DNA of 64,000 nucleotides from Aedes albopictus (taxonomy: Eukaryota > Arthropoda > Insecta > Diptera > Culicidae): the NCBI RefSeq assembly GCF_035046485.1, contig NC_085136.1, positions 326,086,175 to 326,150,174 on the forward strand, given 5' to 3'. Positions 20,564-31,526 of this stretch are shown here, piece after piece. Numbering within the stretch: position 1 is the stretch's first letter; each line of letters opens with the position of its first letter. The position numbers and the translations under genes were made by a program. The notes below the pieces were generated by a model. The model made no database searches and was not told the origin of the DNA. It was given only the letters and a program-made list of their open reading frames with translations.

Positions 20564-21349
20564 AAAATAAAATACAGGTATGTTCCGTTTTTATCAACAC
20601 GGTCCGCGATTTTCATTTGACAAAAACGGAATAGTGATAAAAACGGAATAATTTTCTTTGACAAAATATTTTGCAACATTTTAATATGAATTGGAAGTTT
20701 TACTGTAAGTAGAACACATTCCAAAAGTAAAAATATGCTGTTTACTATGAAATTTAATTGTTGAAGACATTAATTTTAGCACATCTGCAACCAGTTCAAA
20801 TTCAGTTTTCTGACTGTGACGCCGGCAAGAGGTTTTCACCACATTTGTGACCACATTTTTGGAAATTTATTTTCGTGGGACGCAAGAATGACAGTTCCAG
20901 TACCCAGATCGATGTTTTAAAATATGACATACTTCCAGGAATTATTGATCTCCAGGAACATAATGTCGATATCCTAACAAAAAAGGATATGTTTACTTCC
21001 TTCCGGAAGGCATTCCTCCACGAGTATCATCTTCACAGATTCCTATAAAACTTTCGTTTAGGATACTTTTAGGAAATCTCCAGGATTTTTTCTAAGCAAG
21101 CACTTGTCACTTTTCTAGAATATTGGATTCCCCAAGAAGTTCTTCCAGAATTCTTCTAGGTTACCTTGTACCATGCCGCTTGTTAATCTTTTGGAATTCG
21201 GTAAGAATTTTTAGAGAAAACAAGTTTTGCCCCTTATGGTTTCTTCAGAAATTTCTTCTCGGATCAACCTAGATGTATTTTTTTTAATTTCTCCTGGAGT
21301 TTCTTTAGGGATCCCTTCAAATATTCCACCAGGAAATGGAATTTATAAA

Positions 21350-21595
21350 CCTTCCTTATGCATTATGATGGGAACAGCTCGCTGACGTAGTGTACAGTTT
21401 GGGTCTAGAATGGCCCTAATGCACAAGGGGGGCTAAGAAAATCATTTTGGGATTTAACCTAGACATCCTGTTGAAATTAATCCAACTCGAGTTGCTCTGG
21501 AGATTCTATGTTTCATCTTGGTTATTTCCCCATGACTAGTAGATGAACCAGCCTTGGGCTGACAATCTCGTTAAAAAAGATAATATAATAATAAT
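21350..21595 (+). mobile_element. SINE-like element with shared 3' tail
   Basis: Ends in gatgaaccagccttgggctg, then tctcgttaaaaaagataat and a TAA-type tail (ataataataat). The tail resembles the end of the tRNA-headed SINE at 25395-25572. The 5' part has no clear tRNA boxes. Sharing a tail suggests mobilisation by the same LINE. Confidence 0.45.
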
Positions 21596-22161
21596 TCTCC
21601 ACGACTTCTTACTGCGTTTCCTGGGAATATCTCAGTAGTTTAGTCTAGTAATCTACCAGGAATTCTTTCCTCAAACCCTCCAGAAATTTCTTCAGGGAGT
21701 CCTCCTGATGTTCTGTGTAGAAATCTCTGGGGAGTTATTTCTGCGAATCCTCCAGAATTTCCTGGTGTGAAACCTTGAGAAATTCCTTTAAGGAATCCTG
21801 TATAAGTTCCTGGAATTTCTTTAGGATTTTTTGGGAATCCTTAGATTCATCTGGGAACCCTTCAGTAGTTGCTGGAGAAATCCCCAGATCGATTGTCAAG
21901 TTCCTAGACTCATCTTTCCTTTCTGGAAGACTTAACTCCTAATTCACCTAAAGAAACTTCTGATCGATATCTCAGAAGAAATAAATAATCTGGAGAAATA
22001 CAAGGTAGAATCGCCAGTAGAAATGACTGAAGGAAACCAACATTGCATTTTTAGAGCAATCGAAAGATGAAATCCCGGATGAAATTCTATAGGAATCTCC
22101 AGTTTACCTAGTGAATATAGCAGTTTCGGACGGGAAAATTTGGACAGGGTATAAAGGATGA

Positions 22162-22993
22162 CCCATACAGGCATGGGAATGAGACTTTTTTCTGTTTACC
22201 GTTCATCGATACTGGCAGTAAAATAAAAACAAAACAACGGCAGCACCAATACCATCAGACGCCGCGCCGACGGCAGTCGAGCAGACGCTTGACGGTTTTC
22301 GCTTCCCCACGAAAATTTTTATGAGCAGTCATGCTGAGGCGGGTGATTGCGAAAAATGTCAAATATTTTCAACTGCTAATAACTCACTTGTTTTAATAAA
22401 TAACTTAATTCGATTTGCACAAATAGCTAGAGCACACTCCTAGCCTTGTGATGCATGTAAAGAAGTTTGTCTAGAAGCGGTTTGAAACGCAGAAAAATGC
22501 GCAAATGGGAAAGACAGAAATTTCTGTCGTCTTTATGCTCGAGTACTGGCGCTCTCGCACTTGGAAACCGTTTCGAGGAAGAAGGCTGCAGGAAAAAAAA
22601 ATGTTATGACATTTATTTTTCGAACAGTTTGAGTTTGGCTGGGCCTATGATGTTCGTGTGGAAAAATGTCAAATGTACAGCCGGTAACCGTTTTTTTCCA
22701 TTACATTTCTCATCCCTGGACCCATATAGCCGAGGCGGTAAACGCACGGGTATTCAGCATGACCATGCTGAGGGTGACGGATTCGATTCCTGGTCGGTCC
22801 AGGATCTTTTCGTAAAGGAAATTTCCTTGACTTCCTTGGGCATAGAGTATCTTCGTGCCTGCCACACGATAAACACATGCAAAATGGTCATTGGCAGAGG
22901 AAGCTCTCAGTGAATAACTGTGGAAGTGCTCATTGAAGCTGAGGAGCAGGCTTTGTCCCAGTGAGGACGTTACGCCAAGAAGAAGAAGAAGAA
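22162..22993 (+). mobile_element. Composite insertion: about 550 bp of unknown DNA fused to a Feilai SINE
   Basis: The 12-bp sequence ataaaggatgac stands directly on both sides (22150-22161, 22994-23005; edges plus or minus 1). Between them are about 550 bp of unrecognised DNA and then a full Feilai copy ending in (AAG)n. If the direct repeats are a target duplication, the whole 0.83 kb moved as one unit. Confidence 0.5.
22718..22993 (+). mobile_element. Feilai SINE, near complete
   Basis: tRNA-derived head: catatagccgaggcggtaaa (A box) and gacggattcgattcctgg (B box). Then the Feilai body (ggatcttttcgtaaagg, cttgggcatagagtat, ctgtggaagtgctcat, ttgtcccagtgagg) and an AAG-rich tail. Same family as 30086-30371. 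Transcribed by RNA polymerase III and moved by a partner LINE (family knowledge). Confidence 0.85.
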
Positions 22994-25394
22994 GATAAAG
23001 GATGACAAGAGAGATCTCTGGTTGAAATTTGAGCCCCGTCGAAAAGAAATTGCGACCAGAAGAGAAGAATTTAGCACATCGCGTAATTTTAAGAAAATCG
23101 TGTAAAAAAACCGCGTGAAATTTATTGCACTTGAACAAAAAGTCTTGTAGAAAAGATTGTAGTGTAAAAATTCAGGCAATGACGAGCAAAACCCCGAACT
23201 GTTCAAGTTTTCGAAGAACACTTGAAAAGGCAGGCCAAGTTCCAGTTGGTACGTAGAGCTAGAGTAATTTTTCTATCGGACTATTGGTTTAATTTTTCTC
23301 ATGTTCAAATAAGAAGTAAAATTATGCGTGAGAGAAAGCATGAATTAACATTATCTACAGTTGAATTTGAACTGTGTTGTAGCGTATACGTCTTCTATGT
23401 CATCATTGGTGGTTGCTTTCATTTCACTCACGGATGCATTGCCCCAAGATTAATCTTAAACTTCAAATAACTCGTGTTCGAGGGAACAAATTTGACAAAA
23501 ACTTTAGTGTTGACGAAATCGGATAGTGACAAAAACGGATAGTGATAGTAACGGATAGTGACAAAAACGGAACATACCTGTAAATAGTGTTTTATTTTTG
23601 TCAAGAATAACAAGCCACCACGAAACAGTTTCGTAAAACAGTCAAATACAGCAACAATCTCTGAAGGAATTTCAAAAGGAATTTCCAAAAGAATTCCACT
23701 TTTTTCCATCCTCGAAGGAATTGCAGGAGGAATCTGTGAAGGAATTTCTAGAGGAACCTCGAAAGATATTCCAAGAGAAATATCTGATGGAATTCTCCCA
23801 GAGTGTCTACTCAAAGACAAAATAAAATTCCCAGGTTTTCCAGGTTTTACAAAGGGGGAATTTAAAAAATGTATCATTCAAAAATAAACCCAAATTTTAA
23901 TCAAATTTATATACTTTTAAAAACTAGTACAAAAATATCCTCTAAAATTAGTGGAAGTAAGTGGAAGTCTACACCCAATAAATCCCATCAAATAACTAAT
24001 TTTTTCCAAGTATTTTTTTTTTTTTTTTGCAAAACTCCTTCGGGAATAAAACAAAGATCGGCTTTAGAAGATATCTAGGTCTTTCTCAGAATTCATTTGG
24101 ATTAATTGCAAGAAATTGATTCGACAATTTCATCGAAAATTTCTTTTGATAATAAATGTCAAGAAAATCGGGAAAAATAATATCCATCCATAATTCCATA
24201 GATCATCTGACCTGACCGTTAAATTGCTAACACAGTATTGAAACTAAATTATGAAGTCTGTTATATATGCTGGTGATATAGTTATGTAGCGATTTCAATG
24301 AAAATCGAATGAGAAACAGGAATTTACGATAGTATTTCAACAAGTTTGAGTAAAACTGGTGGTACCGATTGATAACATTCCTCGGATGGATAACTTCATA
24401 AGGGATTTTTTTGTTCTTTCGGGATTCTTAAGAATTGATCTTGGGATATCTACCACAGTTTCTGTCAGAAATTCAGCAGGAGTTTTTCACGAGATGTCTG
24501 TTTCGGTTGCTTGATGGCGCGCGTCCTGAAGGGTTAGTATTTCCTGTCGGGATAACTGCCACAATTTGTTTTCTCGTCCCAGTTTTTCTCAGGAATTATT
24601 CCGAACTCCCTCTCAAGTTTTTTCAAAAGATCTCTAAGAGGTTTCTCGTAATATTTCACCAGGATTCCTTCCGACATTTCTCCGGGAATTTCTTACAAGG
24701 AATTTGGCAAGTTATCCCAGGAGACATACCGAGGAAAACTCCTTAAAAAATCTCTGCAAGAACTCCTGGAGCAACTATTTAAAAAATCCCAAAAATGTGC
24801 ATCCATCATTTTGGAACGATTTCCTGTAAGAATTTCGAGAAAATCAACACGAGGAAGAGCCTAGAAGTACTCTATTTGAAACTCCTGTAGAAATCCTGGG
24901 CGAAACTTTGAAAATAACTCTTTGAAATTTCTTGACGAAATTGCAGGAGAAACTTGGGGTGAAATCCTTAAAAAATCCTTGAAGGAATAAGCGATGGAAA
25001 ATGATAAAGATTGCAGATGAGCAGACACAAATCAAAACAAACCTACTTGTGAACAACAGCGGCCCAAAAATACTCGCACTTTTTTATTCGTGAGTACACG
25101 GAGCTGGCAAGCACTCGCCTGTGATTCGCTAAGCTTCTCAGAGTTTTTTTTTGCATTTTGACGAAAAACGCATTTTATAAATAATATAAAAACTCATGAG
25201 TGTTTTTTTTTCGTTTTGCTTCTTAAGCCTTGTGTTGGTTTTTCACTCGCGAATTGCTTCATGATGAGAACAATTAAATCCCTGGTAGGAACTCTAGTAG
25301 AAATTCTATAGTAGAAATTCTATAACTCCTGCAGCAACTCCGGAAGAAATCCCGGGAAGATCTACTGAAGAAGTCTAATGAGAAATGCGAAAAG

Positions 25395-25572
25395 TGGAGC
25401 AGACCTGGTGTGATGGTTAAAACACTTGACTATCATGCCGAGGACCTGGGATCAAATTCCACTCCCGACAAACTTGCAAAATGTGAGTTCGTCCTTCGGA
25501 AGGGAAGTAAAGCTTGGTCCCGAGATGAACTAGCCTAAGGCAAAAAATCTAGTTAATACAGATAAAAAAATG
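25395..25572 (+). mobile_element. tRNA-derived SINE
   Basis: The head has cctggtgtgatggttaaaa (A-box-like) and gacctgggatcaaattccac (B-box-like), then tcgtccttcggaagggaag and the tail gatgaactagcctaaggc, ending in agataaaaaaatg. The tail resembles 21530-21595. A known Aedes family such as Gecko is possible but not proven. Confidence 0.6.
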
Positions 25573-28207
25573 CGAAAAATCTGCAAGAGGAATCCCGAGA
25601 TAAGCTTTAGGAGAAATTCTGAGAAAACACCTGCCATATAGCTTGAGAGAAACTCTTGCGGAGATCTAGGAAAGAGTCATGAAGGAAACCCAGCGATTTT
25701 TTTTGCGAAACGCAGGAGGAACTTTGAGAACATCCTACGAGAGATTCTGGAAGAAATACCTAATAAAACCTCTGGATTTTTTATCCCCGTGAAGAGTTCC
25801 AGCAAAAATCGGAAAAATACATGAATCTCGAAGGATTCTTAAGGAAGAATCTAGAAAAGGATTCGAATCCTGGGAAAATTCCAATAGCGATCCGGAGGAA
25901 TCTCCGGAAGGAATCCAGCGATTTCTCCTGCGATACATTCCCAGAGCTTCCAGAGAAAATCCCTGACGGAATTTCTGGAAAACATTTTTGTAACGGTATT
26001 TCTAGATTAATTTCAACTTCCAGATTCATATCAACAATGTAGTATACTCTGTGAACTCTACTTCTGACTAGATCTAGAAGCAGTAAAGTTTACTACTTGT
26101 TATTCATACCACCGAATGTTTTATTTTTTATCTAAGTAAAACCTCCCTGAGAATTCAAGATATTCCCTGAATATTCCAGGGTTTCCCCTGTTGAGTAAAA
26201 TTCCCTGAGTTTTCCCGATTTTCCTGGTGTTTCCAGGTAGTAGACACTCTCCTGGAGGAATTTCCGAAGGAATTTCAGGAGGAATCCCCAAAGGTATTTC
26301 CGAAGCAATTCCAAGACGAATCCCCGAAGGAATTCCAGAAGAAATTCCAGTAGGACTCCCCTACGAATTTCAGAATGATTCCCAAGAATGAACTCTTTTA
26401 ACCTTTCAGGACGCACGCCATTAAGCAACCGAACTCCCTGATACCGGAGATATCCCTGATACATCTCTTGGAGGTCTCACACTCCTGGAAAAATCTCCGG
26501 AAGAACTTCAGGGAGCGATCCCTGGAAGAATTCCTGTATGAATCTCTAACGGAACTTCAGGAGGAATCCCGAAAGAAACTTCTAGAAGAATCAAAGAAGG
26601 AACTCCCGGACTTATCCCTGAACACCCAGGGAAGGGATCTCAGAAATTTCTGGAGGTATCCTTGTATCCTCCAATAATGATCTCTGAAAGAACACCTGTA
26701 GAAATTCTTAAACTTCTGAAGGAACTCCTAATCTCTGAAGGACCTTCCATAGAAATCCTTTACGAAACTTTGGGAGGCATCCTTGAATAATCTTTATTAT
26801 TGTTAGAGCAATCCCTGAAGGCACTCCTGTCGGAATACCTGAGAGATGTTCTGAAGGAATCCCTGATGAAACTCCATCCGGCATCCCTGAATCCTCCTGA
26901 AGACATTCCTGAATCTATGAAGGATCTACCGTAGACATTTCTGAAGGATCTCCTGAAAAGATTACTTAAGGAACTCCTGGAGAAATCCCTGATTGAAATT
27001 TAAGAGGAATCTTTGAAAAAATTTAAGGAGGAGTCTCGGAAAGAACTCCCGGAGGAATCTCCGAAGAAACATCTGGACTAATCTCCGAAGAAGCTCCTGA
27101 AGAATTCCTTGTAGGATCTCCTGGAGGTATACGCGTATACTTGCGACGTAGTTGGGAGGACAAGGCTTCTCAATATCAATTGAATTCGGAAAATATCGAC
27201 GCAGTTTAACTTATTTAGGCATATTCAAAGTTAAATGTTGTTCAATTTTTGAGAGCTTCGAATGGACACCCTGGAATTCCATTAGATTTTCTTCAGAGGT
27301 TCTTAATAAGAGTCCTGCATAATTTGTCTAAAACAATTGAAAGAAAAAAGTAGACAGACCAAAAGTCCAATGACCAGACTTCAAATTGTCGTTCTTTCTG
27401 TTTTCAGTTTGCATATCATAAGGGCATACATTTAGCGATTGATTTCTTTTCGATGATTTTCTCTCGACAGTATCATTTTCGAAAATATGATCTGTTTTTG
27501 GATAATCTCATAATGATTTGCTAGAGAATGGTTTTGACTAGCGCCTTGAACTGTAAAAGTAATCGAATTTGAAACATCATTTTTTTTTCTTTCGTTAATG
27601 ATCATCTAATCAATTGTTACAGTTAAACTCTTATAAAATGAATGTTTTATCTCAGTTTTATGTAAACCTTATTTTGTTCGTGCTCTGATCATAGGCGCGA
27701 AAAATGAAAATCGGCGGCGTGACAAACAGCGGCGTATGGCGCGCCGCCGATACCTCGTTTGGCGTCGGCGTGAGACAAAAAGTGTCGGAAGCGGCGGCGT
27801 TCCTCCGGGAAATTTTCAAGAAGTCCTCGCCGGAGTTCCATTAGGAATTCCTCTAGGAGCACCATTACGAATTTCTTTAGACGCAGCGGAGCTACTAGGA
27901 GCTACACCCGATCAATTCAACAAGTAATTCTGTAAACGTTTCCCGCGATTTTCTCTAGGAGTTTCACCGGGAATTTATCTAGGAGTGCAAACGAAAATTC
28001 TTGCAGAAATTCTATCCGGAACCCCCACTGAAGTTCCACAAGGAATTCCCACAGAAATTTCACCGAGAATTCCTTTAGAACGGCTCTATAAGATTCACCA
28101 GAAACTCCAGCAGAATTTTCTTTTCAAATTCTCCTAGGAGTACCATCGTGAATTCCTCCAAAAAAATTATCCGAAACCTACGCAGAAGATCTAGCAAGAA
28201 CTTCCCT

Positions 28208-28305
28208 AGTAGCACACATGTTCTAGAAATGCATATGAAACTCTTGTATGACCAAATCCAGTCAAATAAGAGTTGTACATACCCTTGTAGAACATGTGTG
28301 CTACT
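28208..28305. repeat. 98-bp near-perfect hairpin
   Basis: The outer arms are an 18-bp perfect inverted repeat, agtagcacacatgttcta. A second inner pair (aactctt / aagagtt) continues the fold. The loop is about 25 nt. It could be a tiny MITE or a transcribed hairpin. There is no clear target duplication. Confidence 0.65.
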
Positions 28306-30085
28306 CGGGTTCTGTAAGAGTTCCCACAGGAGCTTAACTAGGAATTCCTGTAGGAGTTCTACCGATAAGTGCTTCAGAAGTTCCATCGTAATTTTATGTA
28401 CCGGGAATTCTTTTAGCAGTTTCACCGCGAACTGACCTGCTAGTTTCACCGAGAATGCCTTTAGAACTTTTCTGCAGGAGTTGTACCGAAAATTCCAGTA
28501 CGAACTCCACCACTAATTCTTAGGTACAGATTTTGCACTTGAAGTTGCGTAGGGAATTTCCTCAGAAGTTTCAGATCGAATTCCTGGAGAAGCTCCACAT
28601 AGAATTCTATGAGAAGTACCAATGAAAATTTCTCTATATGTTCCACATCAAATTTCTGTAAGTGTTCCACCCAAATTTACTCCAAGTGATCAACCGATAA
28701 TTCATCAAGGAGTTCGATCGGGAACTCCTAGATGAGGTCTACCAAGAACTCCTGTAAGGATTCCATCACGTATTGCCACAGGAGTTTCACCAGGAATTCC
28801 CGCAAGAGTTCCTGTAGATGTATCTCTGAGAATACTTCCAACATTTCTACCTAGCATCCCTCATGTAGTTCCACCGGAGATTCCTCTGGTGGCTTTATCG
28901 GAAAAATGTTACACAAAGAGTATCTCTAGGAGCTTCATCGGGAAGTTCCACAGAAGTTATACCGAAAAATCCCGTAGATGTTTCACCGGAAATTTCAACA
29001 TACATTTCCACAGAAGTTGTACCGGAATTTCCTTTAGAAGTTGCACAGGAAATTGCTCGAGAAGTTGCGCGAGGAATTTCGCTGGAAATTCCACCAGGGG
29101 TCTCAGAAGCAAATTTCCGCAGGAGTTCCACCAAGAATTCTATTGGATGTACCACTGGAAACACGTCTTAAAGTTTCATCACGAGTTCTTCTAACCGTTT
29201 TACTGGGATTTACTCCAAGAGTTCAACCGGGATTTACTCCGATAATTTCTACAAGAGTTCCACCAGGAATTCTTTAGAAGATCAAACAAGAATTCTTCTA
29301 GCAGTTCCACCAGAAGTCCTGTATGAGTTGCTTTGTGAATACCTGCAGAAGCTTCGTACCGTCAATCCCTGCAGAAGTTGCACCATGTGTTCCTGCGAGA
29401 CCCTGAGACCCACCATGAGTTCTTCCAGATCGGAGTGAGATTCAACGGAAATTCCTCTAGGAGTTCCATCGTGAATTCCTGTGAGGTGTTCCACCGCGAA
29501 TACCGCAGTAGTATCTTCAGGAATTCCTCTAGGAGTTCAACCGAAAATGTTTCGGATTTTGTAGATGTTCGGCTTCTCCGAAACCGATGCTGAATAATCC
29601 TAGTGAGTATTATTGTCTGCAATCAAAGCCCACGTAAATACCTTTCCAATCGTACTTGAACTATCCCGATTAATTTTATTTGGTAGCAAGGTTAAGCTTG
29701 CCGAAGCTAGGGTCTCCAAAGGGACTTTTCTAGTTGAAGAAAATTTCCTGTTGTCAGAGTCTCCGCATCCGGAATTCTCCCGAGGTTCCGTTTGAGCCAA
29801 AAAGATCAAAAATAGGACAAGTTACTGATTTTTGCGTGTTGTGCAAAGTATGGGGTTGAAAGCGACCCCAACGTCTAATTTGTAACTTTTACTTATGAAC
29901 TAAGGAAGACTAAAGATATCACTTGAAGAATGTGTGAATAAATAACTGAAATTTTCAGAAAAATTCTTGAAGAAATTCAATTAGATATATTTTTAAGAAA
30001 TTAAGAAAGAACGGATTCTTAAATGTTGATTAGGGCATTGGTCAAATTTAAAACACTTCTAATTCACATGATTGAGATTCAATCT

Positions 30086-30371
30086 GTCTGTCTGTCTTCT
30101 TGGCGTAACGTCCTCACTGGGACAAAGCCTGCTTCTCAGCTTAGTGTTCTATGAGCACTTCCACAGTTATTAACTGAAAGCTTCCTCTGCCGATGATCAT
30201 TTTGCATGTGTATATCGTGTGGCAGGCACGAAGATACTCTATGCCCAAGGAAGTCAAGGAAATTTCCTTTACGAAAAGATCCTGGACCGACCAAGAATCG
30301 AACCCGTCACCCTCAGCATGGTTATGCTGAATACCCGTGCGTTTACCGCCTCGGCTATATGGGCCCTCAGG
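30086..30371 (-). mobile_element. Feilai SINE, near complete, minus strand
   Basis: Complement of the copy at 22718-22993, with a tail of GAC/AGAC repeats at the left and the tRNA-like head at the right (complement of gcccatatagccgaggcgg). Flanked by ttcaatct at 30078-30085 and 30372-30379. Confidence 0.88.
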
Positions 30372-30440
30372 TTCAATCTAGACTATCTAATTTTTAGAGC
30401 CCAAGCTCATGGCAAAAGCTCAAATTTGAATCAGTCGTTT

Positions 30441-30519
30441 ACTGCCGTTCTACGCATAGTTGTCCCATGTTATATGGGATTCCCATATAACATGGGACAA
30501 TCGGGCGTAGAACGGCAGT
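30441..30519. mobile_element. 79-bp palindromic mini-MITE
   Basis: Almost a complete palindrome. Arms actgccgttctacgc and its complement at the ends, and tgtcccatgttatatggga with its complement in the centre. Folds into one long hairpin. Non-coding. Confidence 0.75.
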
Positions 30520-30539
30520 TTAGTAATCAACGTAAACAT

Positions 30540-31526
30540 TTCTATTTTCCCAAATAGGGCTTCGGGACCATTGTGCACCGAATGACGATGATGATACTCT
30601 CAACTACAGGATGCGAGAATCCATATGAAGTGCACTCTCCGGTGCTAAACACAACATTCAACACACCGACCGCCGAGACGGATGCCGCCGAGATGCGACA
30701 TTATAAATACGATGCGGGGTGTTGAAAATGTCAAACAAATCCACACACTCCGTAATGTGCCCAAACCAAACTCCTCAACGCAACGTGACGACCAAAGACG
30801 ATGACACCGAGGAGAGCAGATGAGCCGCGTGAGATGAGCCACCGGCGCGGCCCCGAGACCCGTAGAGGCCAGAGCGGGAAAATTAGCTTTTGAGTAATTT
30901 ATTCTTTGACACACCAATTTAGACGATTTAGACTGTAAAGGAAACGACGAAAATGAGCCATTCGAAATGATGAATAGTGGTAAAAATAGCATATTTTGTT
31001 TGAGATCTTTTTATATCTGTCGGTTTTTATGATTGTTGGGAGCCGTGTGTTCGGTTGGTGGCGTTGTCTCTCGTTTTAACGGCTTAGGCCCAGGTTCAGG
31101 GAGGAAATCGACGACGCGGCAGGAGACGCCGCACGTGGAGGTGAAACGAGAGCGCGCGTAAAGAGCGAAAAAATAAACATTTCAATTTTAATTTTATTTC
31201 CTCTGCGCTGCTAATACGTCTTCGTCAGAAAAAGGCGACCCGTATGCGTTGCTCTTCTTAATGCCTTCGCTGGAGGATTGCAAACAAGGCGTTTCGGTGG
31301 CAACAGGAAGAGCTCTAGGCCAAAAACCGTTTTGAGAAATAATCATAGTCAGGGCGAGCAAGGTAGGGCTGTTGTATTTGCAAGACCTGGTTGCCAGATT
31401 TTGGGTTAGAAGATCATAAATGGGAAATCGCATATAGGACATTCCAATCATTTTTGCTGTTTCAACGCAGCAAATTTTACAGAAGTACGAATGACTTTTT
31501 CAGTAATTGCTCCAATATTCAAGACA
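30540..31526. other. Non-repetitive, GC-richer intron segment
   Basis: Unlike its neighbours, this stretch is not built from short repeats. It has GC-rich parts (30660-30880, 31080-31160) and then ordinary sequence. A minus-strand frame of 85 codons at 31194-31451 has no recognisable domain. It could hold intronic regulatory DNA of the homeobox gene; nothing in the sequence proves that. Confidence 0.35.

Larger units (their letters stand above)
20575..23580. mobile_element. 3.0-kb TIR element, TA target site, no transposase
   Basis: Perfect 18-bp inverted ends caggtatgttccgttttt, with TA on both outer sides (20573-20574, 23581-23582). Subterminal repeats of the type aaaaacggatagtga occur three or four times at the right end and twice on the left. 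The interior holds decayed repeats, a SINE at 21350 and a composite insertion at 22162. The ends and TA site fit the Tc1/mariner/pogo group. No transposase frame is present. Confidence 0.7.
23640..29590. repeat. Decayed GGAATTCC-type repeat landscape
   Basis: About 6 kb in which short phrases such as aggaattcc, ggaatttc, gaggaattc, tggagaaat and gagttccaccag recur every 20-30 bp, with strong mutation. Blocks: 23640-23800, 24400-25060, 25260-26030, 26150-27130, 27790-29560. A similar but weaker pattern is seen at 20040-20330 and 20930-22130. The spacing resembles the 23-bp satellites, suggesting old arrays. No gene is recognised. A GC-rich patch of ggcggcg phrases lies at 27695-27800. Confidence 0.6.

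Noticed and set aside
31194..31451. 85-codon minus-strand frame as a possible exon
   Set aside because: No domain, no splice sites that join it to a known gene, and no repeat in the window to compare.
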